Program-made: the position numbers and the translations under genes
Shown here: positions 34,122-45,090 of the stretch, piece by piece
Layout: every line of letters begins with the position of its first letter
How positions within the stretch are numbered: the stretch's first letter is position 1
Source of the DNA: Gammaproteobacteria bacterium
Lineage (GTDB): Bacteria > Pseudomonadota > Gammaproteobacteria > Eutrophobiales > Eutrophobiaceae
NCBI GenBank assembly: GCA_016179185.1
Contig: JACORW010000109.1
Coordinates: forward strand, 1 to 45,964
Direction of reading: 5' to 3'
Length of the DNA stretch: 45,964 bases
The notes under the pieces: generated by a model
Told to the model about the DNA's origin: nothing
Seen by the model: only the letters and a program-made list of their open reading frames with translations
Database searches by the model: none

Positions 34122-34463
34122 GTGGGCGATTCCCGAATGAAGGCCGGGACTCCCCGGGTCGGCGGGGATATGCCGGATTAATGGGACTGTGATCCGGGTT
34201 AAGGATACAGTTCACGCAGAAGCCCCCGCAACAAGGCCGGTCCGCAACCGCCGGCGCGGCCCGGCTGAACATAATTGGGAGTGTCAACGGGAGGCACGTT
34301 AACTTAAAATCAAGGCAGGTTCAGCGGAGCCGGCGGGTGGAAAATCCGCCGGCCCGGGCAGGGCCGTTTTCCGGGGCCGGCCGGGGCTGAAACGTGCCGC
34401 GGCCGGGCGCGCGAAAAAAGGCCAGGCAGGGCTTTTACGGCAACTTGTTACTGAGATTTCACC
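34122..34463. promoter_or_regulatory. mdh/sucA divergent intergenic region with GC-rich hairpins
   Basis: 342 bp without a gene. It must carry the promoters of both TCA transcription units, but I could not fix convincing -35/-10 pairs. An AT-rich patch AACTTAAAAT lies at 34301-34310. A perfect 8-bp hairpin GCCGGCGG/CCGCCGGC (34329-34353, 9-nt loop) follows. A run of GC-rich self-complementary segments comes next (about 34355-34405). Last is an imperfect AAAAAAGGCC...GGGCTTTT palindrome near 34414-34436, just before sucA. The sucA ribosome site is weak. Confidence 0.5.
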
Positions 34464-37295
34464 ATGAGCGAGCAAAACCCGTCATTCCTGTACAGCGGTA
34501 ACGCGGCGTACCTGGAAGACCTTTACGAGCGGTTCCTCGCCGATCCGGCCGGCATTGAGCCTCAATGGAAGGAATATTTCGGCTCCCTGGTGGACGGGGC
34601 GCAGCGGCCGGATACGGCCCATTCGTTTGTCATCGGGGAGATGAAGACCCTGGCGCGCCGGGCGCACCCGGCCACCGTTTCGCCGGCCGACGCATCATCG
34701 TTTCAGAAACAGGTATCGGTGCTGCAGCTGATTAACGCCTATCGGTTCCGGGGCCACCAGCAGGCAGACCTGGACCCGCTGAAGCAATACCAGCGGCCCG
34801 CGGTCCCCGAACTTGACCCGGCATTCCACAATCTTACCGAGGCCGACCTCGACCAGGCCTTCAATCCCGGCTCCCTGGTGGCACCCAGGGAAATCACGTT
34901 GCGCGAAATACTTGCGCTGGTGCGCGCAACCTACTGCGGCACCATCGGCGCCGAGTACATGCACATCAACGAAACCGAACAGAAACGCTGGATTCAACAT
35001 CGGCTGGAACAGTGCCGGTCCACACCCGATTTTCCGCGCGAGCAACGCCTGCGCATTCTTGAGCGCATCATTGCCGCGAACGCGCTGTGCGAGTACCTGC
35101 ATACCAGATACGTCGGCCAGAAACGGTTCTCGCTGGAGGGCGGCGAGAGCCTCATTCCGTTGCTCGACGAAGCGGTGCAGAACGCCGGCGTGCACGGGGC
35201 GCGCGAGATCGTAATCGGCATGGCGCACCGCGGCCGGCTGAACGTGCTGGTCAACATCATCGGCAAGCTGCCGCACGAGCTGTTCGGCGAATTCGAGGGC
35301 AAGGGCAAGCCCGAATCATCCGCCGGGGATGTCAAATACCACCTCGGTTATTCCTCGGACATCAAGACGCCCGGCGGCGTCGTGCACCTGACGCTTGCAT
35401 TCAATCCGTCGCATCTGGAGATCATCGGCCCGGTCGTGGAGGGATCGGTGCGCGCGCGCCAGGATCGCCGGCATGACAAATCCCGCAGCGAAGTGCTGCC
35501 GCTGCTGATTCATGGCGACGCGGCGTTTGCAGGCCAGGGCGTGGTGATGGAAACTTTCCAGTTGTCCCAGACGCGCGGCTACAGCACCGGCGGCACGATA
35601 CACATCATCATCAATAATCAGATCGGATTTACCACGAGCGATCCCCTGGACTCGCGTTCCTCCCTGTATTGCACGGACGTCGCCAAGATGGTTCAGGCGC
35701 CGATCTTCCACGTCAACGGTGACGATCCGGAGGCGGTCGTGTTCGTCGCGAAGCTGGCGCTGGATTTCCGCATGGAGTTCAAAAAGGATGTCATCATAGA
35801 CATGGTGTGTTTCCGCCGCCACGGACACAGTGAGGCCGACGAACCGGCGGCGACGCAGCCCAACATGTACCGCCACATCCGCGGGCACCCGGGGGTGCGT
35901 TCGCTGTACTCGGAGACGCTGCTGCGCGAAAAGCTGGTCACGCAGGACCAGCTCGCCGGCATTGCGAAGCAGTATCTGGATTCCCTGGACTCGAATCAGG
36001 GCGTGGCCGGTACACTCGCCACGAACGCGGACAACAAGTTCCTGATCAATTTCGCGCCGTATCGCGGCACGCGCTGGGATGCCGCGGCTGAAACGAACCT
36101 CGGCGCCGAAACGGTGCGCAGGCTGACCGAGCGCATTACCGCGCTGCCGGCGCACTTCAAGCTGCATTCGACCGTGGAGCGCATCGTGGAAAACCGGCGC
36201 CGGATGGGCGCCGGCGAGATGCCCATGGACTGGGGCTATGCGGAGACCATGGCGTACGCGGCGCTCCTGGATCAGGGAATGCCGGTGCGCATTTCCGGGC
36301 AGGACAGCGGCCGCGGGACGTTTTTCCACCGTCACGCCGTGATCCATAACCAGAACGACGGCGCAATGCATCTGCCGCTGCAGCACATCAAGCCGGACCA
36401 GCCGGCCTTTCTCGTGATCAATTCGACACTTTCCGAGGAGGCCGTGCTGGCTTTCGAGTACGGTTACAGCAGCGCCGAGCCGAACGCGCTGGTGATCTGG
36501 GAGGCGCAGTTCGGCGATTTCGCCAACGGCGCCCAGGTAGTTTTCGATCAGTTCATCAGCTCCTGTGAGGCCAAATGGGGGCGCTACTGCGGCCTTACCG
36601 TCCTGCTGCCCCATGGTTATGACGGCCAGGGTCCGGAGCACTCATCGGCGCGCCTGGAACGGTATCTGCAATTGTGCGCCGAGGAGAACATGCAGGTCTG
36701 CGTACCCAGCACGCCCGCGCAGATGTTTCACATGCTGCGGCGCCAGGCGCTGCGCCCCTACCGGAAGCCGTTGATCGTGATGAGTCCGAAAAGCCTGCTG
36801 CGGCACAAGCTGTCCACGTCCCCGGTGAGTGCACTGATCAGCGGCAAATTCGAAGTCGTCATTGACGAAGTGGACAAGCTGGATCGGGCCGGCGTGACCC
36901 GGCTGCTGTTCTGTGCCGGCAAGGTGTACTTTGATCTTCTGGAGGCGCGGCGCAAAAACAAGATAGGCAACATCGCCATCGCGCGCATCGAACAGCTGTT
37001 CCCCTTCCCCCAGAACGAAGTGAAAGCCATGATCAGTTCCTACCCAAGTCTGCGCGAGGTGGTGTGGGTGCAGGAAGAGCCCAAGAACCAGGGCAGCTGG
37101 TACTACATGCAATCGCGCGGGACGATGATCGGCTGCCTTGCCAGTCAACATACCTTCGGCTACGCGGGCCGGTTCTACTCCGCGTCGCCCGCCGTAGGCC
37201 ATATGCCGCTGCATTTGCAGCAGCAGAAGCAACTGGTGGACGATGCCCTGGAACTCAACAAACTGGAAGTAACCACACACCTGCGGCGGGCCTGA
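34464..37295 (+). CDS. sucA: 2-oxoglutarate dehydrogenase E1 component
   Basis: 943-residue thiamine-diphosphate decarboxylase of the TCA cycle. Family segments are the N-terminal YLEDLYERFLADPAGIEPQW, IGMAHRGRLNVLVNI, SYSTDIKTPGG-like YSSDIKTPGG, GDAAFAGQGVVMETF, YSTGGTIHIIINNQIGFTTS, RRHGHSEADEPAATQP, GQDSGRGTFFHRHAV and LLPHGYDGQGPEHSSARLER. Length is standard. It is the first gene of a sucA-sucB-lpdA operon. Confidence 0.98.
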   Translation: MSEQNPSFLYSGNAAYLEDLYERFLADPAGIEPQWKEYFGSLVDGAQRPDTAHSFVIGEMKTLARRAHPATVSPADASSFQKQVSVLQLINAYRFRGHQQADLDPLKQYQRPAVPELDPAFHNLTEADLDQAFNPGSLVAPREITLREILALVRATYCGTIGAEYMHINETEQKRWIQHRLEQCRSTPDFPREQRLRILERIIAANALCEYLHTRYVGQKRFSLEGGESLIPLLDEAVQNAGVHGAREIVIGMAHRGRLNVLVNIIGKLPHELFGEFEGKGKPESSAGDVKYHLGYSSDIKTPGGVVHLTLAFNPSHLEIIGPVVEGSVRARQDRRHDKSRSEVLPLLIHGDAAFAGQGVVMETFQLSQTRGYSTGGTIHIIINNQIGFTTSDPLDSRSSLYCTDVAKMVQAPIFHVNGDDPEAVVFVAKLALDFRMEFKKDVIIDMVCFRRHGHSEADEPAATQPNMYRHIRGHPGVRSLYSETLLREKLVTQDQLAGIAKQYLDSLDSNQGVAGTLATNADNKFLINFAPYRGTRWDAAAETNLGAETVRRLTERITALPAHFKLHSTVERIVENRRRMGAGEMPMDWGYAETMAYAALLDQGMPVRISGQDSGRGTFFHRHAVIHNQNDGAMHLPLQHIKPDQPAFLVINSTLSEEAVLAFEYGYSSAEPNALVIWEAQFGDFANGAQVVFDQFISSCEAKWGRYCGLTVLLPHGYDGQGPEHSSARLERYLQLCAEENMQVCVPSTPAQMFHMLRRQALRPYRKPLIVMSPKSLLRHKLSTSPVSALISGKFEVVIDEVDKLDRAGVTRLLFCAGKVYFDLLEARRKNKIGNIAIARIEQLFPFPQNEVKAMISSYPSLREVVWVQEEPKNQGSWYYMQSRGTMIGCLASQHTFGYAGRFYSASPAVGHMPLHLQQQKQLVDDALELNKLEVTTHLRRA

Positions 37296-37382
37296 ACAGG
37301 CGGCGCTCGCCGGCGGGGGCAAGGTGGTAGCAGCGAAAGCAGGCCGCCTGCATCATGAGTTGACAATTTCAGGAGCGACAAC

Positions 37383-38759
37383 GTGCTTGTCGATGTGAAA
37401 GTTCCTGTGCTTGCGGAATCCGTGGCCGAGGCCACGCTGATGGCATGGCACAAAAAGACCGGAGATGCAGTCAAGCGTGGCGACAGCCTGATTGACATTG
37501 AAACCGACAAGGTGACATTGGAAGTTGCTGCCCCCAATGACGGCGTCCTTTCGGAGATATTGAAGCCGGACGGCAGCAGCGTGCGCAGCGATGAGGTCAT
37601 CGCGCGCATCGACAGCAAGGGTGCGGCCACAAGTGCGCAGCCGCCGCGGCCGATCGGCGCGGACGCCCCCGCTGCAAAGGCAGCGCCGGCCCCTCAGCCG
37701 GCGCCGCAGCAACAATCGTTGCCGGAAGTACCCGTGCCGGCGCAGGATCAACGGCTCAGCCCCGCGGTGCGCAGCCTGATCGAAGAGCACAAACTGGACC
37801 CCGCGCGCATCAAAGCGACCGGGCCGGGAGGCCGGATCACCAAGGAGGACGTGCTGGCGCACCTGGCGCGACCGGCGGCGACACCACCTGCGCCCCCGCC
37901 GGCACCGAAAGCGCCGGTTCCGGCGGCAAAACCCGCGGCCGAACGCCCTCCCGCTCCGCCGGTCACAGCGGCCCGCGCACCGGCACCGGCCCAGGCACCT
38001 CCCCCCGGCGTTGTGCCGGCAGCCGAACCGGTCAGGGCAACTCCCGCTGTGGCGGGCACCCGGCCGGAGCAACGCGTGGCGATGACCCGTCTGCGGCGTC
38101 GCACCGCGGAGCGCCTGCTCAGCGCGCAGCACGAGAACGCCATCCTGACCACATTCAACGAAGTGAACATGCAGCCGATAATGGATCTGCGCAATCGTTA
38201 CAAGAAGGAGTTCGAGGAGACGCACGGCACCCGCCTCGGATTCATGTCCTTCTTCACCCGCGCCGCGGTGGAGTCGTTGAAGAAGTTTCCGATTATCAAT
38301 GCCTCGGTGGACGGCGGCGACATTATCTACCACGGCTACTTCGACATCGGCATAGCAGTCAGTTCCCCGCGCGGGCTCGTCGTGCCGGTCATCCGGGATG
38401 CAGACTCGCTCTCGTTCGCCGAGGTTGAGGCCCGCATCCGTGATTATGGCGAAAAGGCACGGGACGGCAAACTGACGATCGAAGACCTGACCGGCGGCAC
38501 GTTCACCATCACCAACGGCGGTGTGTTCGGCTCGCTGGTTTCGACTCCCATCCTCAATCCGCCGCAGAGCGCCATCCTCGGCATGCACAAGGTGCAGGAT
38601 CGGCCGGTGGCGGAGAACGGCCAGGTCGTGATCCGGCCGATGATGTATCTCGCGCTTTCCTACGACCATCGCATCATTGACGGCCGTGACGCGGTCCAGT
38701 TCCTCGTGGCCATCAAGGAACGCATCGAGGATCCGAACCGCCTGCTGCTGCAGGTGTAA
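37383..38759 (+). CDS. sucB: 2-oxoglutarate dehydrogenase E2 (dihydrolipoyl succinyltransferase)
   Basis: 458 residues. The lipoyl domain has K43 in [11 protein letters not shown] long Ala/Pro linker and the E1/E3-binding segment ([33 protein letters not shown]) are followed by a second Ala/Pro linker. The catalytic domain ends in [13 protein letters not shown] with H429 and D433. It starts with GTG 37383, with AGGAG 7 nt upstream. It lies 87 bp after sucA. Confidence 0.98.
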   Translation: MLVDVKVPVLAESVAEATLMAWHKKTGDAVKRGDSLIDIETDKVTLEVAAPNDGVLSEILKPDGSSVRSDEVIARIDSKGAATSAQPPRPIGADAPAAKAAPAPQPAPQQQSLPEVPVPAQDQRLSPAVRSLIEEHKLDPARIKATGPGGRITKEDVLAHLARPAATPPAPPPAPKAPVPAAKPAAERPPAPPVTAARAPAPAQAPPPGVVPAAEPVRATPAVAGTRPEQRVAMTRLRRRTAERLLSAQHENAILTTFNEVNMQPIMDLRNRYKKEFEETHGTRLGFMSFFTRAAVESLKKFPIINASVDGGDIIYHGYFDIGIAVSSPRGLVVPVIRDADSLSFAEVEARIRDYGEKARDGKLTIEDLTGGTFTITNGGVFGSLVSTPILNPPQSAILGMHKVQDRPVAENGQVVIRPMMYLALSYDHRIIDGRDAVQFLVAIKERIEDPNRLLLQV

Positions 38760-38784
38760 CGTGGCCATATTCGCCGAACTCTGA

Positions 38785-40233
<1,449 letters not shown>

Positions 40234-40244
40234 CCCGCGGCCTC

Positions 40245-40269
40245 CCGGGCCGGCCGGCTCCCGGCCCGG
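40245..40269 (+). terminator. GC-rich hairpin after lpdA
   Basis: CCGGGCCGG (40245-40253) and CCGGCCCGG (40261-40269) form a perfect 9-bp stem with a 7-nt loop, 12 bp after the lpdA stop. There is no T-tract, so intrinsic termination is uncertain. Confidence 0.35.
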
Positions 40270-40394
40270 CCCATCTGATGATAGTCACCCTTCGCCGAGT
40301 TTGTTACCATCCCGCGCGATTTGTGCAGTGCAGCGAAACGCCTTAATGCGGTTCCTGGCTGAACAGGAATTTCCAATGTGAACGGAGGAACGTG

Positions 40395-41579
40395 ATGGGC
40401 ACGGAGGTAGTCATAGTCGCCGCGGTTAGAACCGCCATCGGGAGCTTCGGCGGCGCATTTTCCGAGGTCCCCGCGCACCTGTTGGGGGCTCGCGCCATCG
40501 AAGGCGTCCTCAAGCGCAGCGGCTGCAAACCGGAATGGGTCAACGAAGTCATCATGGGACAGGTGCTCACGGCGGGGTGCGGGCAGAACCCGGCCCGGCA
40601 GGCCGCGATGGCTGCAGGGATCCCGAACGATGTCCCGAGCATGACAATCAACAAGGTGTGCGGCAGCGGTCTGAAAGCCGTGCACCTGGCCGCGCAGGCG
40701 ATTGCCTGTGGCGACGCGGAGATCGTCGTCGCCGGCGGGCAGGAGAACATGAGCCTGTCGGCCCATGTACTGCCGCGCTCGCGCACGGGGCAGCGCATGG
40801 GTGACTGGTCGTTACGGGACTCGATGATAGTTGACGGTCTTTGGGACGCATTCAATGACTGTCACATGGGCATCACCGCCGAAAATATCGTGAAGAAGTA
40901 CGGCATCGCGCGCGCGGATCAGGACGAGTTCGCCGCTGCCTCGCAACAAAAAACCGAAGCCGCCCGGCAGGACAACCGGTTTGCTGACGAGATAGTGCCG
41001 GTGGAAATTCCGCGCAAGAAAGGCGATCCCGTCATTGTCGATCAGGACGAGTTTCCCCGCGCCGGCGTGACCGCAGCCGGCCTTTCAACGATGCGCCCGG
41101 CGTTTGCGAAGGATGGCACCGTAACCGCCGCCAATGCCTCCGGCATCAATGACGGCGCGGCGGCGGTGCTGGTCACATCGATTGCCAAGGCAAGGGAACT
41201 GGGCGTGACGCCGCTGGCGGCGATCAGGGCCGGCGCCAGCGCCGCCGTTGATCCCGCAATCATGGGTACCGGCCCGATACCCGCCGTGCGACGCTGCCTG
41301 GAGCGCGCGGGCTGGAAGATTTCCGACCTTGATCTCATCGAGGCCAACGAGGCGTTCGCCGCCCAGGCCATATCGGTAAACCGGGAGCTGGGCTGGGACA
41401 TCGCGAAGGTCAATGTAAACGGCGGTGCAATTGCACTCGGTCATCCCATCGGCGCATCCGGCTGCAGGATACTCGTCACGTTGCTGTACGAGATGCAGCG
41501 CCGGAAGGTTCGCCGCGGTCTGGCCGCACTCTGCATCGGCGGCGGCCAGGGTGTGGCGCTGGCCGTGGAACGCGGCTGA
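40395..41579 (+). CDS. phaA: Acetyl-CoA C-acetyltransferase (thiolase)
   Basis: 394-residue biosynthetic thiolase. The nucleophile is C89 in [29 protein letters not shown], the catalytic His in [16 protein letters not shown] and the second Cys in [12 protein letters not shown] are present. It condenses two acetyl-CoA to acetoacetyl-CoA, the first step of poly-hydroxybutyrate synthesis; phaR 60 bp downstream supports that role, so the symbol is by context. A GTG at 40392 is also in frame, but GGAGG at 40384-40388 is better spaced for ATG 40395. Confidence 0.93.
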   Translation: MGTEVVIVAAVRTAIGSFGGAFSEVPAHLLGARAIEGVLKRSGCKPEWVNEVIMGQVLTAGCGQNPARQAAMAAGIPNDVPSMTINKVCGSGLKAVHLAAQAIACGDAEIVVAGGQENMSLSAHVLPRSRTGQRMGDWSLRDSMIVDGLWDAFNDCHMGITAENIVKKYGIARADQDEFAAASQQKTEAARQDNRFADEIVPVEIPRKKGDPVIVDQDEFPRAGVTAAGLSTMRPAFAKDGTVTAANASGINDGAAAVLVTSIAKARELGVTPLAAIRAGASAAVDPAIMGTGPIPAVRRCLERAGWKISDLDLIEANEAFAAQAISVNRELGWDIAKVNVNGGAIALGHPIGASGCRILVTLLYEMQRRKVRRGLAALCIGGGQGVALAVERG

Positions 41580-41639
41580 TCCGGACACTCCCGGCTCCCT
41601 GATGCACACCGCCACAGACTTGAGACCCGGTGACGCGCC

Positions 41640-42116
41640 ATGGTGCGCAAGAGAATAATCAAGAAATATCCCAACCGGCGTCTGTACGACACCGAGGTCA
41701 GCAGGTACATCACCATCGAGGATGTGCGTCGCCTGGTGGTTGACGGCGTTGATTTCTGTGTCAAGGACGTCAAGACGGACGAGGACCTGACCCGATCCAT
41801 TCTGCTGCAGATCATCGCGGAGCAGGAACACGATGGGGAGCCGCTGTTCTCGACCCGGACGCTCACCCAGTTGATCCGGTTCTACGGCAACGCCTACCAG
41901 GCCGCCTTCGCGGATTATTTGCAGCAGAGCCTGGAGATTTTTTCGGCCCAGCAACAGGAGTTTCAGCAGCGCCTTCAGAAGACCGCTGCATCAAATCCGC
42001 TGGCAGCCATGACGGAACTGACCCAGCGCAATCTCGATCTGTGGCGGCAGGTGCAGGACAACTTTTTCAAATCTGCGGGCCTGGGCGCGCAGCGCAAGGA
42101 CGGAACGCAGGACTGA
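41640..42116 (+). CDS. phaR: Polyhydroxyalkanoate synthesis repressor PhaR
   Basis: 158 residues. The PHB/PHA accumulation regulator DNA-binding domain is at the N terminus (RIIKKYPNRRLYDTEVSRYITIEDVRRLV). TDEDLTRSILLQIIAEQE follows. The C-terminal part is helical and Gln-rich (IFSAQQQEFQQRLQK), as in PhaR. It binds PHA granules and represses phasin genes until polymer appears. It ends convergently with purF; the 77 bp between show no clear terminator. Confidence 0.95.
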   Translation: MVRKRIIKKYPNRRLYDTEVSRYITIEDVRRLVVDGVDFCVKDVKTDEDLTRSILLQIIAEQEHDGEPLFSTRTLTQLIRFYGNAYQAAFADYLQQSLEIFSAQQQEFQQRLQKTAASNPLAAMTELTQRNLDLWRQVQDNFFKSAGLGAQRKDGTQD

Positions 42117-42193
42117 AAGGGTGTGCCGCGGGACCGGCGCCCGCATCAGCCTGCAGCGCCTCCGCAACCGTACGCCTCCGCGACGCGGAAACG

Positions 42194-43711
42194 CTATGCG
42201 CTGTTGGAAAGTCCCAGTATGCTCTCGTCGCCGGAATCGAGGATCTGCCTGGCGGCGTCATTGCGCAATCCGGAGATGTGGGCCAGATAACCGTCGCTGA
42301 CATCGCCGGTGACGTATTCTCCGGTAAAACATGACGTATCGAATCTTGTGATCTTGCGGTTGCCCGCCCGCGCGGCCTCCACCAGGTCCGCGACGTCCTG
42401 GTAGATCAGCCAGTCCGCGCCGATCAGCGCCGCCACTTCCTCCTCGGTACGGTTCCAGGCGATCAGTTCCTCCTGCGTGGGGATGTCGATGCCGTAGACA
42501 TTTGGAAAACGCACCGGCGGCGCGGCGGAGGCGAAGTACACCTTGCGGGCGCCGGCCTCCCGGGCCAACTGGATGATCTCCCGTGAGGTCGTGCCACGGA
42601 CGATGGAGTCGTCCACAAGCAGGACCACCTTGTTCTTGAATTCCAGGTTGATGGCGTTCAGCTTCTGGCGCACGGATTTCCTGCGCACATTCTGCCCCGG
42701 CATGATGAACGTACGCGGGATGTAGCGATTCTTCACGAACCCCTCGCGGTACTTCACCCCCAACTTGTGCGCCAACGGCAGCGCCGACGTGCGCCCGGTG
42801 TCCGGGATCGGAATCACGACGTCTATGTCGTGATCCGGGCGCAGCCTCTGAATCTTGCGGGCAAGCGCCTTGCCCATCCGCAGCCGCGACTTGTATACCG
42901 ATATGTCGTCAATGATGGAGTCGGGCCGGGCCAGATAGACGTACTCGAAGATGCACGGCGAATACTGGGCCCGCTCCGCGCACTGCTGTGCATGCAGTTC
43001 CCCGCCGGCGGACAGAAACACCGCTTCTCCGGGATGAATATCGCGCAGCAACGAGAAGCCAAGCGCGTGCACGGCAACGCTTTCCGAGGCAATCATGTAC
43101 TCCTTGCCGATGTCGGTCGTGCGTTCGCCGAATACCGCGGGCCGGATCCCGTGCGGATCGCGGAATCCGACGATGCCCACACCGGTAATCATTGCCACGG
43201 CCGCGTACCCGCCGCTGCATCGGGCATGTACCCGCGAGACCGCCGCAAAAATGTCCGACGGACGCAGATTGCGCCGCTGCTTTTTCGCTTCCTGCAATTC
43301 GTGGGCAAACACGTTCAGCAGCACCTCGGAGTCGGAATCCGTGTTGAGGTGTCGCAGATCCTGCGTCGCCAGGTCCTCATGCAGAGTATCGGTGTTGATC
43401 AGGTTGCCGTTATGGGCCAGGGCGATCCCGTAGGGGGAATTCACGTAAAAAGGCTGCGCCTCGGCCGACGATGAACAGCCGGCGGTTGGATAGCGAACGT
43501 GCCCGATGCCCAGGTTGCCGCGCAGATTCAGCATGTGCCGGGTATGGAAGACATCGCGCACCATGCCATTGTTCTTGCGCAGGTAAAGTCGTTCACCGTC
43601 GCTGGTGACGATGCCGGCGGCGTCCTGGCCGCGATGCTGCAGGATGGTCAGTCCGTCATATAACGCCTGATTGACCGGGCTCCTGCCGACAATACCGATG
43701 ATTCCACACAC
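42194..43711 (-). CDS. purF: Amidophosphoribosyltransferase
   Basis: 505 residues, the E. coli length. First step of purine synthesis, moving Gln amide nitrogen to PRPP. The start must place the nucleophilic Cys second: GTG 43711 reads (M)[14 protein letters not shown], with GGAGG 9 nt upstream. A GTG at 43720 makes a GTGA overlap with cvpA, but would add three residues before the Cys and lies directly against the ribosome site. Other motifs are [11 protein letters not shown], the glutaminase loop and the PRPP motif [18 protein letters not shown]. Confidence 0.97.
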   Translation of the reverse strand: MCGIIGIVGRSPVNQALYDGLTILQHRGQDAAGIVTSDGERLYLRKNNGMVRDVFHTRHMLNLRGNLGIGHVRYPTAGCSSSAEAQPFYVNSPYGIALAHNGNLINTDTLHEDLATQDLRHLNTDSDSEVLLNVFAHELQEAKKQRRNLRPSDIFAAVSRVHARCSGGYAAVAMITGVGIVGFRDPHGIRPAVFGERTTDIGKEYMIASESVAVHALGFSLLRDIHPGEAVFLSAGGELHAQQCAERAQYSPCIFEYVYLARPDSIIDDISVYKSRLRMGKALARKIQRLRPDHDIDVVIPIPDTGRTSALPLAHKLGVKYREGFVKNRYIPRTFIMPGQNVRRKSVRQKLNAINLEFKNKVVLLVDDSIVRGTTSREIIQLAREAGARKVYFASAAPPVRFPNVYGIDIPTQEELIAWNRTEEEVAALIGADWLIYQDVADLVEAARAGNRKITRFDTSCFTGEYVTGDVSDGYLAHISGLRNDAARQILDSGDESILGLSNSA

Positions 43712-43716
43712 GCCAG

Positions 43717-44262
43717 TCACCCTCCCCGGTCGGTATGCGCTGCGTCTTTCGCCGGGCCTGTGTCCCGCTGCCCGGAATAGCTGTGGTGCTTCACGACATC
43801 CTGCGGCAGAAACCGCTCCGCCCACATGGACATGTGAACGAACGGCGGCAGCAGAATTGACTCACCCCATTGGGGCTTGCCCGGCAGCGCCGTAAAGCCA
43901 GCCAGAAAAACCACGACGCCAATGATAGCTCCGCCCAGACCGAACCCAAAGCAGAAACCGAGGATCCGGTCCGCCGCGGTCAACCCGGCGCGTCCCAGCA
44001 ATTTCAAAATCGCATACCCCACCGCGGACAGGATCATCAAACTGAGCAGAAACACGCCTGCGTACGCAAGCGCGTCGCGTGCCAATGGCGAACCCACGTA
44101 CGGCTCCAGCAACGGGGCGAAGTGCGCGCCGAACTTGACGGCAAATCCGACCGCCAGCAACCATGCCGAAATGGAAAACACGATATTGAGAAAGCCATAA
44201 GCGGCCCCGACTATGGCGGGCAGCAGAATTGCCAGCAGAATCAGGATGTCAATGGCGTTCAC
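43717..44262 (-). CDS. cvpA: CvpA family membrane protein
   Basis: 181 residues. It has four hydrophobic segments, the first being [22 protein letters not shown], then [38 protein letters not shown] and [21 protein letters not shown]. In E. coli it is needed for colicin V secretion and envelope homeostasis. It precedes purF by 5 bp, the conserved cvpA-purF pair. The start codon is GTG 44262. Confidence 0.95.
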   Translation of the reverse strand: MNAIDILILLAILLPAIVGAAYGFLNIVFSISAWLLAVGFAVKFGAHFAPLLEPYVGSPLARDALAYAGVFLLSLMILSAVGYAILKLLGRAGLTAADRILGFCFGFGLGGAIIGVVVFLAGFTALPGKPQWGESILLPPFVHMSMWAERFLPQDVVKHHSYSGQRDTGPAKDAAHTDRGG

Positions 44263-44341
44263 TGTCAGTCACCGCGCACGAAATCGGAACCGGCGTCCCG
44301 GCAGGCTTGTGGGCTCCATTGACGGTCTCTGAGCCGGATAC

Positions 44342-45010
44342 TTACGGATACGGAACGACGATCCCGTCCAGGTCCATGTTGGCCTGCAACCGGTCGCGTA
44401 CGGCCTGGGCGCTGGTTCGTCGCAACTCAGGGCCGACCCGCACGCGAAATATCCTTGTGTCGTCCTGTTGCAGGGGCTCGACAAAGGCCGCGTATCCTGC
44501 CTGTCGCAGTCTCCGGTTGAGCGACTCCGCGTTTTCCGCGCTGGAAAAGCTGCCCAACTGGACGACCCAGGCGGATGCGCCCGGAGGCGACGCCTCGTTT
44601 TTCCCGGTCGGAGGTGTGCGCTCCGCGGGAGCCGGCCGGGGGCGCAGCTCCGCTGCGGGGCCCTGCCTGGCGGTTTCCGCCGGCGGCGCCGCGCCCGTAT
44701 CCCGAACCGGAGCTGCCGGTTTTGGGGATACGTCGGGCCGGGTGGCCTGTTCCACGACGGATGATTCGGGTCCGGTTTCACTTGTCTGCGGCGCAGCGGG
44801 CTCCGCCGGAACCCCGGAAAGCGGCGCGCCTGACGGCGCAAGCGGAATTACCCGCGATTCGAACTCGCTCTCGGGTTTTGCGGGAATATTGGTGCCGTTG
44901 ATGCCGGTTTCCGGTTGCACGGAATCGTCCAGAACCATCGGAATGAAGATGACCGCCAGCATGACCAGCACGGCGGCGCCCACCAGCCGTTCCTTACGTT
45001 GCCTTTCCAT
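44342..45010 (-). CDS. dedD: SPOR-domain cell-division protein, DedD-like
   Basis: 222 residues. A short cytoplasmic start MERQRKERLVG, one transmembrane helix (AAVLVMLAVIFIPMVL), a Pro/Ala-rich periplasmic linker (about 35-145) and a C-terminal SPOR domain (AWVVQLGSFSSAENAESLNRRLR, then RIFRVRVGPELRRTSAQAV). SPOR domains bind denuded septal peptidoglycan. It lies between folC and cvpA in the classic order. Confidence 0.95.
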   Translation of the reverse strand: MERQRKERLVGAAVLVMLAVIFIPMVLDDSVQPETGINGTNIPAKPESEFESRVIPLAPSGAPLSGVPAEPAAPQTSETGPESSVVEQATRPDVSPKPAAPVRDTGAAPPAETARQGPAAELRPRPAPAERTPPTGKNEASPPGASAWVVQLGSFSSAENAESLNRRLRQAGYAAFVEPLQQDDTRIFRVRVGPELRRTSAQAVRDRLQANMDLDGIVVPYP

Positions 45011-45090
45011 TCACGGACCCTCCCGGCTGCAATCGGAATATGTGCTGAACCAGCCCGTCCGCGGCCTGTCAGGACGCAACTCTGCCGAAG

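Noticed and set aside
35316..36641. 441-codon minus-strand frame inside sucA
   Set aside because: Shadow frame; sucA is complete and conserved across it.
43712..43825. N-terminal extension of purF
   Set aside because: The catalytic Cys must follow the initiator directly; GTG 43711 with GGAGG 9 nt upstream satisfies this.
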